64,000 nt of DNA, from NCBI GenBank assembly GCA_018894105.1, contig CM032131.1:2568501-2632500 (forward strand), read 5' to 3'. The DNA comes from Jacaranda mimosifolia (lineage: Eukaryota > Streptophyta > Magnoliopsida > Lamiales > Bignoniaceae). The position numbers and the translations under genes are program-made. Under the pieces are notes generated by a model. The model was given only the letters and a program-made list of their open reading frames with translations, searched no databases and had not been told where the DNA came from. This document shows, one piece after another, positions 24,960 to 36,863 of the stretch (position 1 is its first letter; each line of letters starts with the position of its first letter).

Positions 24960-27727
24960 TGTGACACCCTACTTCGGATAACCCAAAGCTGAGATATCAA
25001 AATATTCCAATCAATAATTCTGAACCCAAAATACAATTCAATAGGCCCATAATCAAACATTTCATGATCAACAGAAATAGCAGCGGATTCCAACTTAAAT
25101 AACATGTAACATACAACACATAATACTATGGTACCTACCACAATATCTCAAATTCGATCTTAAAATAAGCAGCGAAAATCAAACTTAACTAACTCGATAA
25201 ACCATTAAGTAAATGCCATGATTCATGTTCTAATATAGCAAAATATTTACATTCCATAACTCATCAATGTCAATATGACATATCACGATATCTCGAGTCC
25301 ATACTTAGCTGTCAGATGATGCCATATATACATTCAACACCTGATCTATTACAAAATATACTCATAACCATCCTGGAGTCCAAATCCTTACCTTAGTCCT
25401 TGTCTGAGAGAATCAAAATAGACGGGGAGGTAAGTCCAAATAACTTAGTGAAGGATAACTGTAAGCATAAAAAGAATCTATTGGGGAAGAGTCCACTCAA
25501 CAGATTATAATTCAATAGTCAGGCAAAAACATATCAGAATACCGACAAGCAGTCCAGGACAATCGAACAAAGCAGAAATCGTTCAAATAAAACAAATCAG
25601 ATCAAAACGTAATTTCCAATCAGCCTAAGCTTTCCCAAGCATAGCAACTTCGCACCGAACTTAACTTTACATAAAACGAACTAAACTTACCCAAGCGTGA
25701 TAACTTGGTACTAACTTACCCAAGTGAGACAACCTAGTACAAAACTTACCCAAGCATAGCTTGGTACATAACTTACTCTGGCATTTACCCAAGCGAGACA
25801 ACCTAGTATAAAACTTATCCAAGCATAGCTTGGTACATAACTTACCTAGGCATGCCAGCTTGGTACATAACTTACCCAGGCGTCACAGCTTGGTACATAG
25901 CTGATTACTAACAGAACGAATCAATACCAACGTACGGAGAGATAACAGACAGTCATATAACATATCGTACAGATAACATATATTCGGATAACATATCAAA
26001 TAGATAACAGACGGTCAGATAACAAATCGAACAGATAACAGACAAAATGGTCATGGCCACAACGGACATATAAAAAATAGATTTGAACAATTAACAGATT
26101 TCAATAACATAATTGAGTACGGTACAGAAACGAAAAACCCATACAGGAGTTTATTCCCAATGGTAGATAATTGAAAGAAATGCCAGGTTGGCAAACCCTT
26201 ACCTCCGTAGTCTCAGAATTATTGTCGCCGCCTATTTACCTGCGGGACCCACTTCATCGTTACCTAACCAAAAAGTAATATTTATAATAAAAATCCATAC
26301 TCAACCCCGATAACGTTCAATAATTACGATCTTACTATTAATCTTGTATCATATCCCAAATCATCAATAACAAGCCAATTAGCTTAATAACCCCAATTAT
26401 TGCCAATAGGTCCCAAATTCATAAAATTAGGGTTTTCTCTTCCAATTAACTCGATGATTCCTAATATTTCCATAAATAATATAATATAATCCGAATTCAC
26501 CAAACTTATACGGGCACATGCCTATACCGAGTCTTAGTCCATAACATCTCAAATTACCCAATTATCATTTCTTAAGTTCCAAGTTCATCAAATTATAGAT
26601 TAATCACTTAATCAACTCCATTAATCCCTAATTATCATATAATAATACAGATCTAGGTTCACTAGCTCAAATATAATCCATGCATGGTCCATGTATGTAT
26701 ATATAATCCATGATAAACTTAGTCTTGCGAGGGTACAAGGTTCAAACAATTCAATACAACATGTATATATATAAACATATAAATCCAACTCCCTTTACCC
26801 ACGAATTTGCTTAACCGGACCTCGAGACTTTGAACCAAGACCACCGTCACGATCCTCCCGACCAGCCGAAGTTTCTACTCAAAAGTCCTGGACCGCCGCC
26901 GCCGGAAAACTTCAAAACCACCACCAAACGCTACTCTTTAGCTCAAAGAATCCAACCCCCCAAGTCAATTTTTCCATTCACCGCCGAATCAAGCTCCAAT
27001 TTTAGCCTCAACCGCCAAACACCATCACTTTCGCTGCTGCGGTTTTTTCCCAATTCCTCCATCCATGGTGGTCCAATCAAGAATCTGAAAGCACTAACGT
27101 GATCCTCGAGTTGAGCCCATCAAAACGGTACCTAAGTTCGCCGTGAAAAGTTGCCGAAAAGAAAACCCACCAAAAGCTCCACCATGGCCAAAACTTGGAG
27201 CTCAAATTCCGGCCAATACGCCGGTTAAACTGGGAGGAAATGAGTACGGTTGTGTTCCTCGTGAGGAGAGGATGAAAATGGTACCAAATTTGAGGCGTTT
27301 CCGTTGCCGGAAAAAGAGAAGAAATTGGTGAAGAAGAAAGGAGAAAATGAAGAAGAAAATGGGGAAGAAAAAAAAATGGAGAAAAAGAAGAAAGTTAGCT
27401 GCAATTATAAAATGCAATTTTTGAAAATTGCAATTTCACCCCCAAACCTTTCCTCATCCTTCAATTAGGTCCTCCAAAAAATTGTAGAATTTCAATTCAA
27501 CCCCAAGAAATAGATAGTGCATGACTTTGACCCCTTTTACCCAAAGTTGGTTCCATGCAAACCCCAATACTTTCAAGTTAGTCCAGTTATGTTTATGAAA
27601 ATTACAAATTGACCCCAAAACTTTTAAAATCTTTGCAATCAAGTCCTTTTCAATTATTTTTTAGCCCCAAATCCAATTAACCCAATATCTTGATTTTTTT
27701 AAAATATCGAATTTTAGTGGTGTTACA
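24960..27727 (-). repeat. 3' LTR of retrotransposon II
   Basis: Plus strand TGTGACACCCT...GTGGTGTTACA. Contains a minisatellite at 25685-25910 and a GC-rich zone at 26820-27260 whose 90-, 71- and 62-codon frames are by-products of composition. Confidence 0.92.
25685..25910. repeat. Degenerate ~35-bp minisatellite in LTR
   Basis: Repeated phrases ACTTACCCAAGCATAGCTTG and GGTACATAACTTACC in about seven irregular units. The matching stretch in the other LTR is 29605-29790, with one unit fewer. Confidence 0.85.
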
Positions 27728-27739
27728 CTCCCCCCCCTT
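27728..27739 (-). other. Polypurine tract of retrotransposon II
   Basis: The minus strand reads AAGGGGGGGGAG directly before the 3' LTR. Confidence 0.85.
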
Positions 27740-27744
27740 AAAAG

Positions 27745-27915
27745 AATCTATCCCCTGATTCTTATATGTGTACTGTTCCTACTGGCAGAAAATAAGTAGA
27801 TTCGATCAGTCGATCTACACTATTTTTTTACATTCTGCTAGAATTACTTCTTCAAGTCCTGATACATCTTTGTGCTTCTTGGATGCATCGTATGTCTTGA
27901 CTTGTGTGCCATATT
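27745..27915 (-). pseudogene. Integrase fragment (Ty3/gypsy), retrotransposon II
   Basis: The minus strand encodes MHPRSTKMYQDLKK, stop, F, stop, QNVKK, then DRLIESTYFLPVGT, the same two integrase scraps and the same joining point as at 18625-18887. HP.STKMYQDLKK is a good match to the chromovirus integrase N-terminal region. Two stops lie where tryptophan or glutamine codons are expected. Confidence 0.75.
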
Positions 27916-28087
27916 TAGCAATCCTACTTCTACTTCTTTTGGCAAAAATATTCCCTTACAGAACAAAAGAATACCTTAGTTCGGTATTGAACTCAAACTT
28001 TCTAGAACTTCCAATCTTTCCTACATTTCAACATTCCTATATCTTGGCTTAGGCTCATCGCATTTCATCCTATGATTCGGACCGTAC

Positions 28088-28348
28088 TTATCTTTTCAAT
28101 CCTTCTCGCTGCATAAATTTCAGCTCAGCACTCGTTCTTCTATCTTTTAAAGCCTCATTCATATCATGAAATTTTTCCTCAAGACCTTGGCACCATCTTA
28201 GAAAGTTTTCCTTTTCTTCCTTAAAGACCTTATTCTCAATCTTCAAATCTTCCACACTGTCTTCAAATGCAATATTACCTGCAATAATTCCTTTCCTATA
28301 TCTCCACATAACCAAATTTCTGCCCAAAATCCACATTCTAAGAATCAT
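28088..28348 (-). CDS. Retrotransposon II coiled-coil frame (unknown)
   Basis: An open 86-codon minus-strand frame. Residues about 24-75 include NIAFEDSVEDLKIENKVFK and CQGLEEKFHDMNEALKD, with charged and hydrophobic residues in a heptad-like pattern and no membrane segment. It lies about 515 bp inside the 5' LTR, where gag would be. The same protein, broken by a stop and a shift, is found in retrotransposon I (19585-19767), so it is an ancestral part of this non-autonomous lineage. I do not recognise the family. It may be a gag remnant or a captured host fragment, and expression is unproven. Confidence 0.45.
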   Translation of the reverse strand: MILRMWILGRNLVMWRYRKGIIAGNIAFEDSVEDLKIENKVFKEEKENFLRWCQGLEEKFHDMNEALKDRRTSAELKFMQREGLKR

Positions 28349-28862
28349 ATCCCTACATAGCTCAAATATCCCTTAACTTAAGCGCTTACATTCTAAATGA
28401 CTCGCAATTCAAGCTTAATCTCATGTAAGTCCATCAACTCTAACTCCTCTAAACTTCCAAGAATAAAAGGAATGGAAGAATCAGATGGGGTAACCACACT
28501 CAATGATACATAAGTCTAATCATCCAACAAGAACAACAAGATCCTACAAGCATCGTATAGAACTAAAACTCATCTCCCCAATATCAACTGAGCAAATTCA
28601 TCTTAAATCCTCGAATCACACAAGAACTCCCAATATGCAAAATACCTAAAATCATACTAAAACTAACCTGAACGAGAAGTCAATCACAAATCTCAATGAT
28701 ACCCAAATGATATTCAACACCTAAGTTATCGATAACCTAAGCTCTAATATCCATTAACTCATTCATATCTTAAACATTTCCATAGTCAAACTTAACTCCA
28801 CTATCCAAGAATTCCATATCTGAGGATCATATCATAGCATTTCTAGGGCCTTCCAAACCCAA

Positions 28863-28874
28863 GCTCTGATACCA
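28863..28874 (-). other. Primer-binding site, retrotransposon II
   Basis: The minus strand reads TGGTATCAGAGC, a perfect match to the plant initiator-Met tRNA primer site, five bases inside the 5' LTR. Confidence 0.93.
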
Positions 28875-28879
28875 CCTCT

Positions 28880-31585
28880 TGTGACACCCCACTCCGGGTA
28901 AACCAAAGCTGAGATATCAAAACATTCCAATCAATAATTCTAAACCCAAAATACAATTCAATAGGCCCATAATCAAACATTTCATACTCAGCAGAAATAG
29001 CAGCGGATTCCAACTTTAATAACCAGTAACATACAACACATAATGCTATGTTACCTACCATAAAATCTCAAATTCGATCTTAAAATAAGCAGCGGAATTC
29101 AAACTTAACTAGCTCGATAAACTATTAAGTAAATGCCATGATTCATGTTCTAATATAACAAAACATTTACATTCCATAACTCATCCATGTCAACAAGACA
29201 TATCACAACATCTCGAGCCCATACTTAGCTATCAAATGATGCCATATATACATTCAATACTTGATCTATTACAAAATATACTCATAACCATCCTGGAGTC
29301 CAAATCCTCCCATAGTCCTTGTCTGAGAGAATCAAAATAAATGAGGGGTAAATCCAAATGACTTAGTGAGGGATAACTATAAGCGTAAAAAGAATCTATT
29401 GGGGAAGAGTCCACTCAACATATTATAATTCAATAGTCAGGCAGAAACATATCAGAATACCGACAGGTAGTCCAAGACAATTAAACAAAGCAGAAATCGT
29501 TCAAATAAAATAAATCAGATCAAAACGTATTTTCCAATCAGCCTAAACTTTCCCAAGCATAGCAGCTTGGTACCAAACTTAACTTTACATAAAACGGACT
29601 AAACTTACCCAAGCGTGATAACCTGGTACTAACTTACCCAAGTGAGACAACCTGGTACAAAACTTGTCCAAGCATAGCTTGGGACATAACTTACCCTGAC
29701 ATTTACCCATGCGAGACAGCCTAGTACAAAACTTACCCAAGCATAGCTTGGTACATAACTTACTCAGGCGTCATAGCTAGGTACATAGCTGATTACTGAC
29801 AGAACGAATCAATACCAATGTACGGACAGATAACAGACAATCATATAATAGATCGTACAGATAACATACATTAGATAACATATCAAATAGATAACAGACG
29901 GTCAGATAACAAATCGAACCGATAACAGACAAAATGGTCATGGCCACAACGGACATATAAAAAATATATTTGAACCATTAACAGATTTCAATAACATAAT
30001 TGAGTACGGTACAGAAATGAAAAACCCACATATGAGTTTATTCCTAATAACAAATAATTGAAAGAAATGCCAAGTTGGCAGACCCTCACCTCCGTAGTCT
30101 CAAAATTATTGTCGTCGCCTATTTACCTGCAGGACCCACTTCATCGTTACCTAACCAAAAAGTAACATTTATAATAAAAATCCATGCACAACCCTGATAA
30201 CGTTCAATAATTATGATCTTACTATTAATCTTGTATCATATCCCAAATCATCAATAATAGGCCAATTAGCTTAATAACCCCAATTATTGCTAATAGGTCC
30301 CAAATTCATAAAATTAGGATTTTCTCTTCCAATTAACTCGATAATTCTCAATATTTCCATAAATAATATAATATAATCTGAATTCACCAAACTTATACTG
30401 GCACATGCCTATACCGAGTCTTAGTCTATAATATCTCAAATTACCCAATTATCATTTCTTAAGTTCCAAGTTCATCAAATTATAGATTAATCACTTAATC
30501 AACTCCATTAATCATTAATTATCATATAATAATACGGATCTAGGTTCACTAGCTCAAATATAATCCATGCATGGTCCATGTATGTATATATAATCCATGA
30601 TAAACTTAGTCTTGCAAGGGTACAAGGTTCAAACAATTCAATACAACATGTATATATATAAACATATAAATCCAACTCCCTTTACCTACGAATTTGCTTA
30701 ACCGGACCTCGAGACTTTGGACCAAGACCACCATCACGATCCTCGCGACGAGCCCAAGTTTCTGCCCGAAAGTCGTCGGACCACCGCTGTCGGAAAACTT
30801 CAAAACTACCACCAAACGCTATTCTTCAGCTCAAAGAATCCAACCCCCAAGTCAATTTTTCCATTCATTGCCGAATTGAGCTCCAATTTTAGCCTCAACC
30901 ACCCAACAACATCACTTCTGCTGGCATGGTTTTTTCCCACTTCCTCCATCCACGTTGCTCCAATCGAGAATCTGAAAGCACTGACGTGATCCCCGAGTTG
31001 AGCCCGTTAAAACGGTACCCAAGTTCACCGTGAAAAGTCGTCGGAAAGAAAACCCACCAAAAGCTCCACCATGGCCGAAACTTGGAGCTCAAATTCCGGC
31101 TAATACGCCGGTTAAACTAGGGCGAGGATGAAAATGGTACCAAATTTGAGGTGTTTTCGTCGTCGGTAGAGGTCGCCAGAAAAAGAGAGGAAATTGGTGA
31201 AGAAGAAAGGAGAAAATGAAGAAAAAAATGGAGAAAAAGGAGAAAGTTGGCTGCAATTATAAAATGCAATTTTTGAAAATTGCAATTTCACTCCCAAACC
31301 TTTCCTCATCCTTCAATTAGGTCCTCCAGAAAATTGTAGAACTTCAATTTAGCCCCAAGTTATAGATAGTGCATGACTTTGACCTAAAGTTAGCTCCATG
31401 CAAACCCCCAATACTTTCAAGTTAGTCCAATTAAGTTTCTAAAAATTACAAATTGACCCCAAAACTTTTAAAATATTTGCAATCAAGTCCTTTTCAATTA
31501 TTTTCGAGCCCTAAATCCAATTAACCCAAAATCTTGATTTCTAAATCTCAATTTTTTTAAAATACCAAATTTTAGGGGTGTTACA
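28880..31585 (-). repeat. 5' LTR of retrotransposon II
   Basis: Plus strand TGTGACACCCC...GGGGTGTTACA; partner of 24960-27727 and collinear with it apart from small indels. For example, the GAGGAGAGGATG block near 27265 is shortened near 31122. Confidence 0.92.
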
Positions 31586-31590
31586 TTTAA

Positions 31591-32034
31591 TAAATATTTC
31601 AACTTCTTTGATTGCTACTTGTTTTTATTTAATTATATATTTTACTCATATTGTAGTAATATATCTAAAAATACTAAAAATTATAAATATTAAAAAATAT
31701 AAATATAAATTAAATTAAATTAAATACACACGTCTCAAAGTTAAAAAAATATAAATTAAAGGTAATAGTTGATCATATTTACGTATTTTTAATATAATTA
31801 ATAAAAATTAATGACAATGCATATAGATTCGATCAAAATAAAAATAAAAAATAAAAAAATTGAGGCTTAATACATACCTCTAAATTTCTTTACATTAAAA
31901 AAGTTAGGGGATTGGTCATGCTTAGTGAAATATGTATTTATGTGGACAATTAAGACTATAACGACAATTTGGTAAAAGAATTAAAAATGTCCCAATAGAC
32001 TAAATCAATTAATTAAATAAAAATGCCAAAGAAT
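31591..32034. other. Intergenic, no gene seen
   Basis: AT-rich spacer; nothing recognisable. Confidence 0.7.
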
Positions 32035-32275
32035 CTCATGACAAATTAAGCTTATAAAAAAGAATAGCGGAACCATAATAGGTTTAAGCCCACTAAGAAA
32101 AAACTAGAAATACTAGACCCCATAGAGAACTTGGGAGCAAAAATCATTCACAAAAGATCGCGAACTTTGAAAAACTTTTGAGAGCAAAGAATCTCTTTGT
32201 ACGTGTTCCTGATAAAATGAACCAACTTTTTACTATCTACTAGAAAGGACCTTGCTCCACGTTCATGCAGCATCA
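32035..32275 (+). repeat. Remnant of 5' LTR (Tat-like)
   Basis: Only the last ~240 bp remains, matching 38618-38860 with moderate divergence; it ends in CA just before the primer-site-like sequence at 32276-32297. Confidence 0.8.
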
Positions 32276-32912
32276 TTTTGGTGCTATATGTGGAAAACTC
32301 TAAAGAACGAAGTAGGAATGTTGAGGATGTAGGCAAAATCAAGAGCTAGTGATTCTAGCAACCAAGTGCCAACATTGGAGAATGAGAAGACTCACCAACC
32401 TGAGCACCGCCTCAACCTATACAAAAGCTAGCTCCAAATGCACAACTTGCATTAGAAAAGATGCTCGCACAGCAAGCACCTCTTTCCAAAGATCCTATTT
32501 TCCTTATAACTTAGAAAACGTTAAAGACCCTATTAGAGAATGCCTTACCTAAGTTGCGTCTAATACGATCACCCAATATACTAAGGAATGTTGGCCCCAA
32601 GAGCTGCAACAATCCTCCCACAAGAGCTTGGGGCTTCGTCCTTCTTGGAAAGTATCGAGCAAAAAACTAACTTTAGACATTACACCATTTCTTCTCCTCT
32701 GCTCTAGTAGGGAGACACACAATTTTCACTTTGAGCGGATTTCGCTTAGTGCGTGCCCATGGATACTAGAGTCTAAACGTATTCGTTGGTGCTACATCCA
32801 TCAAGAGGAACATGGAGTTAGAATCATTTTCTAGTTGTTGCTCTCTCGAGTACGCAACCCTTTCTCTTATGCTATCTTAGTGGAATCATTCCCTTCTGGA
32901 AAAAAGATAACT

Positions 32913-33360
32913 CAATTACCAGAGTTTGATGGCACTACAGACCTTCGCAAATAGTTAGATAATTGTTTGGTGATAGAGGAGCTCTACGACTTGAGTGATG
33001 CTGCAGTCTACAAGCTCTTATGTACTATCCACATAAAGTGTGCTCTGACATTGTTCAACCAGATGCCAGCTAAATCCGTTATTGGATAGAAGGTATTGGC
33101 ATAATGCTTGCTCCATAACTTCTCCATTAATCATAGATACCCTAAAATAGTAGCTTAATTGTTTACCATCAAGCAGAAGGATGAAGAGTCCCTAAGGACT
33201 TACCTTAACTAGTTTGTCCAAGTAGTGCATGAGATCCCTTAAATTAGCCAGGAGCTTTTACCCATCATCATCCAGCAAAACTTGAAGTGCCTGAACTTAT
33301 GAGAATTGATTGCTAGGAAACCTCCTGTTATTCTAGAAGAGCTCCTGACACCTGTAAGCC
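32913..33360 (+). pseudogene. Gag relic of Ty3/gypsy (Tat-like)
   Basis: One continuous frame reads LPEFDGTTDLRK, stop, LDNCLVIEELYDLSDAAVYKL..., FNQMPAKS..., LFTIKQKDEESLRTYLN, stop, FVQVVHEIP, stop, ISQELLPIIIQQNLK. This is the pattern of the plant retrotransposon gag domain (LP.F.GTTDP..HL..F, LF.I.Q...ESLR.Y..RF). There are about seven in-frame stops but no evident frameshift, so it decayed mainly by substitution. The less conserved upstream gag part (32300-32900) is hard to follow. Confidence 0.75.
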
Positions 33361-33995
33361 TATACACACAATGCATGATGAATGGAGCAATAATAATAAG
33401 AAACAAGGAGATCATAGATGTAGCCCTCATCATGTACTCACCAATACATGTTGCTTACTGGTTCCAAGGCAAAAATTCTAATAGTAATGTTGCAATGTGG
33501 TCTCATTTAATGACCTTCGTAGAAAATAACAGAGGATCCAAAGAAGCCAAAGTTAAACAAGCGATCCTGCTTCCACCAGCTAGCACACCATAAGCGATTG
33601 CATACAACTGAGAGATGAAACTGAAAAACTAATCAGAGAAGACACTTTAAGGAGTATGTGGTGTAGAGGCTGTTCAGTCTTAAGAGGAGCTTGCTGGCTA
33701 GACGAAGCGAAGATCACCAACAACAACTTGGTGATCATTTGGATCTGAAGGACCGTCAACACTAACATAACTCTAAAAACCTCCACACAACTGGTGCCAT
33801 CTCAGTAATCTCAGGAGAACTGTCCAATGGAGACTTCGCTACTAGTGTAAACGGCAAGGCAAGCACTAGCTCATGCAGTAGATCCAGTACTTGCAATCTT
33901 CGAGGTACGACCCCTAATACCTAACATTATCGTCAGAGAAGAGGACATAGGGCTCGGGCGAGAGGGACACAATGAAGCACTAGTAATCATACATC

Positions 33996-36319
33996 TACTA
34001 CAAAAAAAAACTCACTTTTTTTGTCAGAATCTATCGTTTCTGACAGAATTTTTCAATGGATTCTGATAGATTTTCAATGGAATGACTAATTTTCGATGGA
34101 ACTTTTTGCATCGGGAAAAATCCTCATTGAAAATTAGTTTTTGATACATTTCCAAGATAGAGTTTCGAGGGAAATTTTTCCAATGAATTTTTAACGGACT
34201 TAGATTTTTTATTTATTTTTTCTTTTTTCCACAATTTTGTTGGAATCATAATTTTTTATTAACAAATTTAATGTTAATTATTGACAAAATTTCCTTGGGT
34301 TTCTGTAGGGAATGAATTTTTTAATTAATTTTTTAAATTTTATTTAATTATACCTCTAACAAATTGATAAATCTTATATACAAAATACCATAAAAGTACA
34401 AAGCAATAAAATCGCGAATGAAATATATAATTTCAAAAAGAAAATTTGTAAATATAAATCTCAAAAAGTAATATCCTTCATTACAAACATATAAAAAGAA
34501 AAGCATCCTATCTACTGGCCAGCATGCAGCATCAGTGTCACCGAAGTCGAAATAGTCATTAGCATCACCATGACAATCTTATTCGATTAGAACCCCAATC
34601 TTGGCCGGTTAAAGGGCAGATACTTGATTGATCTGCTCTCCATAAAACAAAAATAATATTTATTTGAGGCATTTAAGTCCCTTTAATATGAATTAAATAT
34701 AGAGTATATGATGGAGAAAAAATCGGACAAAGTTTTCCCTTAACATATAAGAAACCAAAATTTCAAAAAGAAAAATTAATAGAAAATCAAATAAATCAAT
34801 AAAACAACATATTCATATAATACATATCACATCCCATATAACTTCAAGGCATGCAATCAATCAGAAACCAACTACAAATGGGAAGGCTCCACCCCTTTCC
34901 CTAATTCTCGTATTCCTTCCTAACCATCAATTCTACCTAAACTACACACCTAATGCATGCCTAATGTTTATAAAAATATGACATTTGTAACACAATGAAT
35001 ATTATTTAAAAAAGGAGCCCTAAACTATTTCAAATAAATTCAAACCCTAATAAAACATTAAGTGAATAACATAACTTACCTAATTGAACAATTTGCTAAA
35101 ATTTAAATCCTAAATTGAACCATAACTAGTTGAAAAAAAAAATTAAATCCTAATAATATATTTATTAAACAATATAACCTAACTAATTGAACAATTTATA
35201 GAAACTTAAATCTTAAATTCAACAGTCACAATTGGAAACAAATTCAAACCCTAATCCATCCTAATTTACCCTATTAAAATGCTACATTACTTAACTCAAA
35301 TTCTACTTAAATATAATTAATACAAACTAATATCCCTAAAATTCAATATAACATATTTACTTACGAACAATTAGAAATATTATACATAAAATTTCTTATA
35401 GCATGATAATTTTTGCACATTACTACAGACATCTTATATATTAACACTAACATACCTAAAATTCAATATATAACATATAAATAATTTAATTAGGTGTAAA
35501 CTCAATATAAATAATGTAATTCATAACACATAAAAATGAACAAAAATTAATATAAAAACCTGATCGGAGACTGACCTTGCGATGGTGACAGCGATAGCAA
35601 TGGCGAAGGCGCGACGATAGTGGAGATGCATGGGGATGGTGGAACAATCACAGAAATGTTCTAGTGGCGGTAGGAATGGCGCGAAAAAAATGTGAAAACA
35701 GTGGAAGTGGGCAGGATAGGAATGATAGTGGCGAAAATGGGCAGGAAGCGATGAGAATGGAGATTTTCAGGGGAGAGGGGGAAGAAAGTGCAGAAAAAGA
35801 AATGAGGAAGAAGGCTAGTGCATGTGATTTTATTAAGTTTTTTGATGGAAATTTTGTAGGAAAATAACTTTTTCTTAAAAAAAATTCAAGTTTTTGATGG
35901 AATTCTATTGGAATATCCATTAGAAACCAAACCTTTTGCTAAAAACTAAATTTTTTTAAGCGAATTTTTTTTCAAATTTTTGACAATATTTCCATTAGAA
36001 AATTCATCGGAAGCTAACCTTTTTTCTTAAAAAAATTGAACTTTTTAAAAAAAAATAATTCAAATTTCAAACAAAAATTTCATCCAAAATTCTGCTGGAC
36101 AACATTTTTTGTCGAAAATTCAACAGAAATGCCGTCGCATATGCTCGCGCCAAGCTCCTACTAGATTTCCTCCAAATTTTTTGACATTTTTATCCGTTGG
36201 ATTTTCTTTGAACCTTTTATTCCACAGAAGTTCGTTGCAAATCCTTTCGAAATTTTTGAGGAAAATGTTCAATTTGAAAATTCCATGAAAAAAAGCAATT
36301 TTTTTTTTCTTTTGTAGTG
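33996..36319. mobile_element. CACTA-type transposon inside the gag-protease relic
   Basis: The left end TACTACAAAAAAAAACTCAC is a one-base variant of CACTACAAAA. The right end, reverse-complemented CACTACAAAAGAAAAAAAA, closes it. Flanks ATC (33993-33995) and ATT (36320-36322) differ at one base. Sub-terminal regions carry repeated TTTTCGATGGA/TTCTGATAGA/TTCCATCGG-like motifs (34020-34200; 35880-36290), the same motif style as the fragment at 61720. The 2.3-kb element has no transposase. A purine-rich 35640-35870 segment gives chance frames on both strands. Confidence 0.8.
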
Positions 36320-36340
36320 ATTCCTCGCCAACTTTTGGCA

Positions 36341-36730
36341 AATAAAATATTAAAAGACACCAGTAGCTCAGTAGAAATCCTATTACACAATGCGTTCCTC
36401 CAACTAGGTGTGGATAATGCATAGCTGTCAAAGATCAGCATCCCCTTTGTGGGATTCACACGACACAGTGGAGACACTAGGGGAAATACTACTGCCTCTC
36501 TCTCTAGGTGCTCACCCAAAGCAGGCAATGAAGATGGTGAGGTTTCTGGAAGTTTAGACTCCATTTGTATACAAAGTGATATTGGGGAGATGCACTTCAA
36601 ACTTATTGCAAGCAATGATTTTAACATACCAAATGAAGTTAAAATTCTCCACGCTGAGTAGAATTGGAGAATTAATTGGCAATTTGAAAGCAGCTAGAGT
36701 GTGCTACCAACATCTTGAAAAGCATTAAAT
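36341..36730 (+). pseudogene. Retropepsin relic of Ty3/gypsy (Tat-like)
   Basis: The frame continues the polyprotein after the CACTA: ILKDTSSSVEILLHNAFLQL, then GVDNA, stop, LSKISIPFVGFTRHSGDTRG. This aligns with the plant Tat protease region (I..D.GSS.DIL...AF..LG, ..P..GF.G). The catalytic Asp is kept, but the following Gly is Ser (DTSSS), so it would be inactive. A later piece, GELIGNLKAARVCYQ (about 36670-36710, another frame), resembles the conserved GE.RGNQ..AR.CY motif after the protease. Confidence 0.7.
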
Positions 36731-36863
36731 GCCCTGTCTCCAAGATGGATCAAATGAAGGAGCTGCGAGATTGCAAGAAAAGAGATAAGGGCAAAGTTGT
36801 GTTACAAGGCACTAGCCTTATGGAAATATTCACACTAGAGACCACACGCTATACTTCTTAAAC

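Larger units (their letters stand above)
24960..31585 (-). mobile_element. Complete non-autonomous Del/Tekay-type LTR retrotransposon (II)
   Basis: A 6.6-kb element with a perfect 5-bp target duplication TTTAA (24955-24959, 31586-31590). LTRs are 24960-27727 (2768 bp) and 28880-31585 (2706 bp); the internal domain is only 1152 bp. Orientation is minus, as in retrotransposon I. The LTR body differs from element I (different minisatellite, different central region), but ends, primer site, polypurine tract and internal gene scraps are homologous, so this is a second subfamily of the same lineage. No reverse transcriptase, RNase H or protease frame is present. Confidence 0.93.

Noticed and set aside
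26830..27331. Overlapping 60-90 codon frames in GC-rich DNA
   Set aside because: They lie inside a retrotransposon LTR, are repeated at 30694-30989 with shifted frames, and show no conserved protein; GC-richness alone leaves frames open.
35648..35920. Frames on both strands of a purine-rich segment
   Set aside because: Low-complexity GA-rich DNA inside the CACTA element; no family features.
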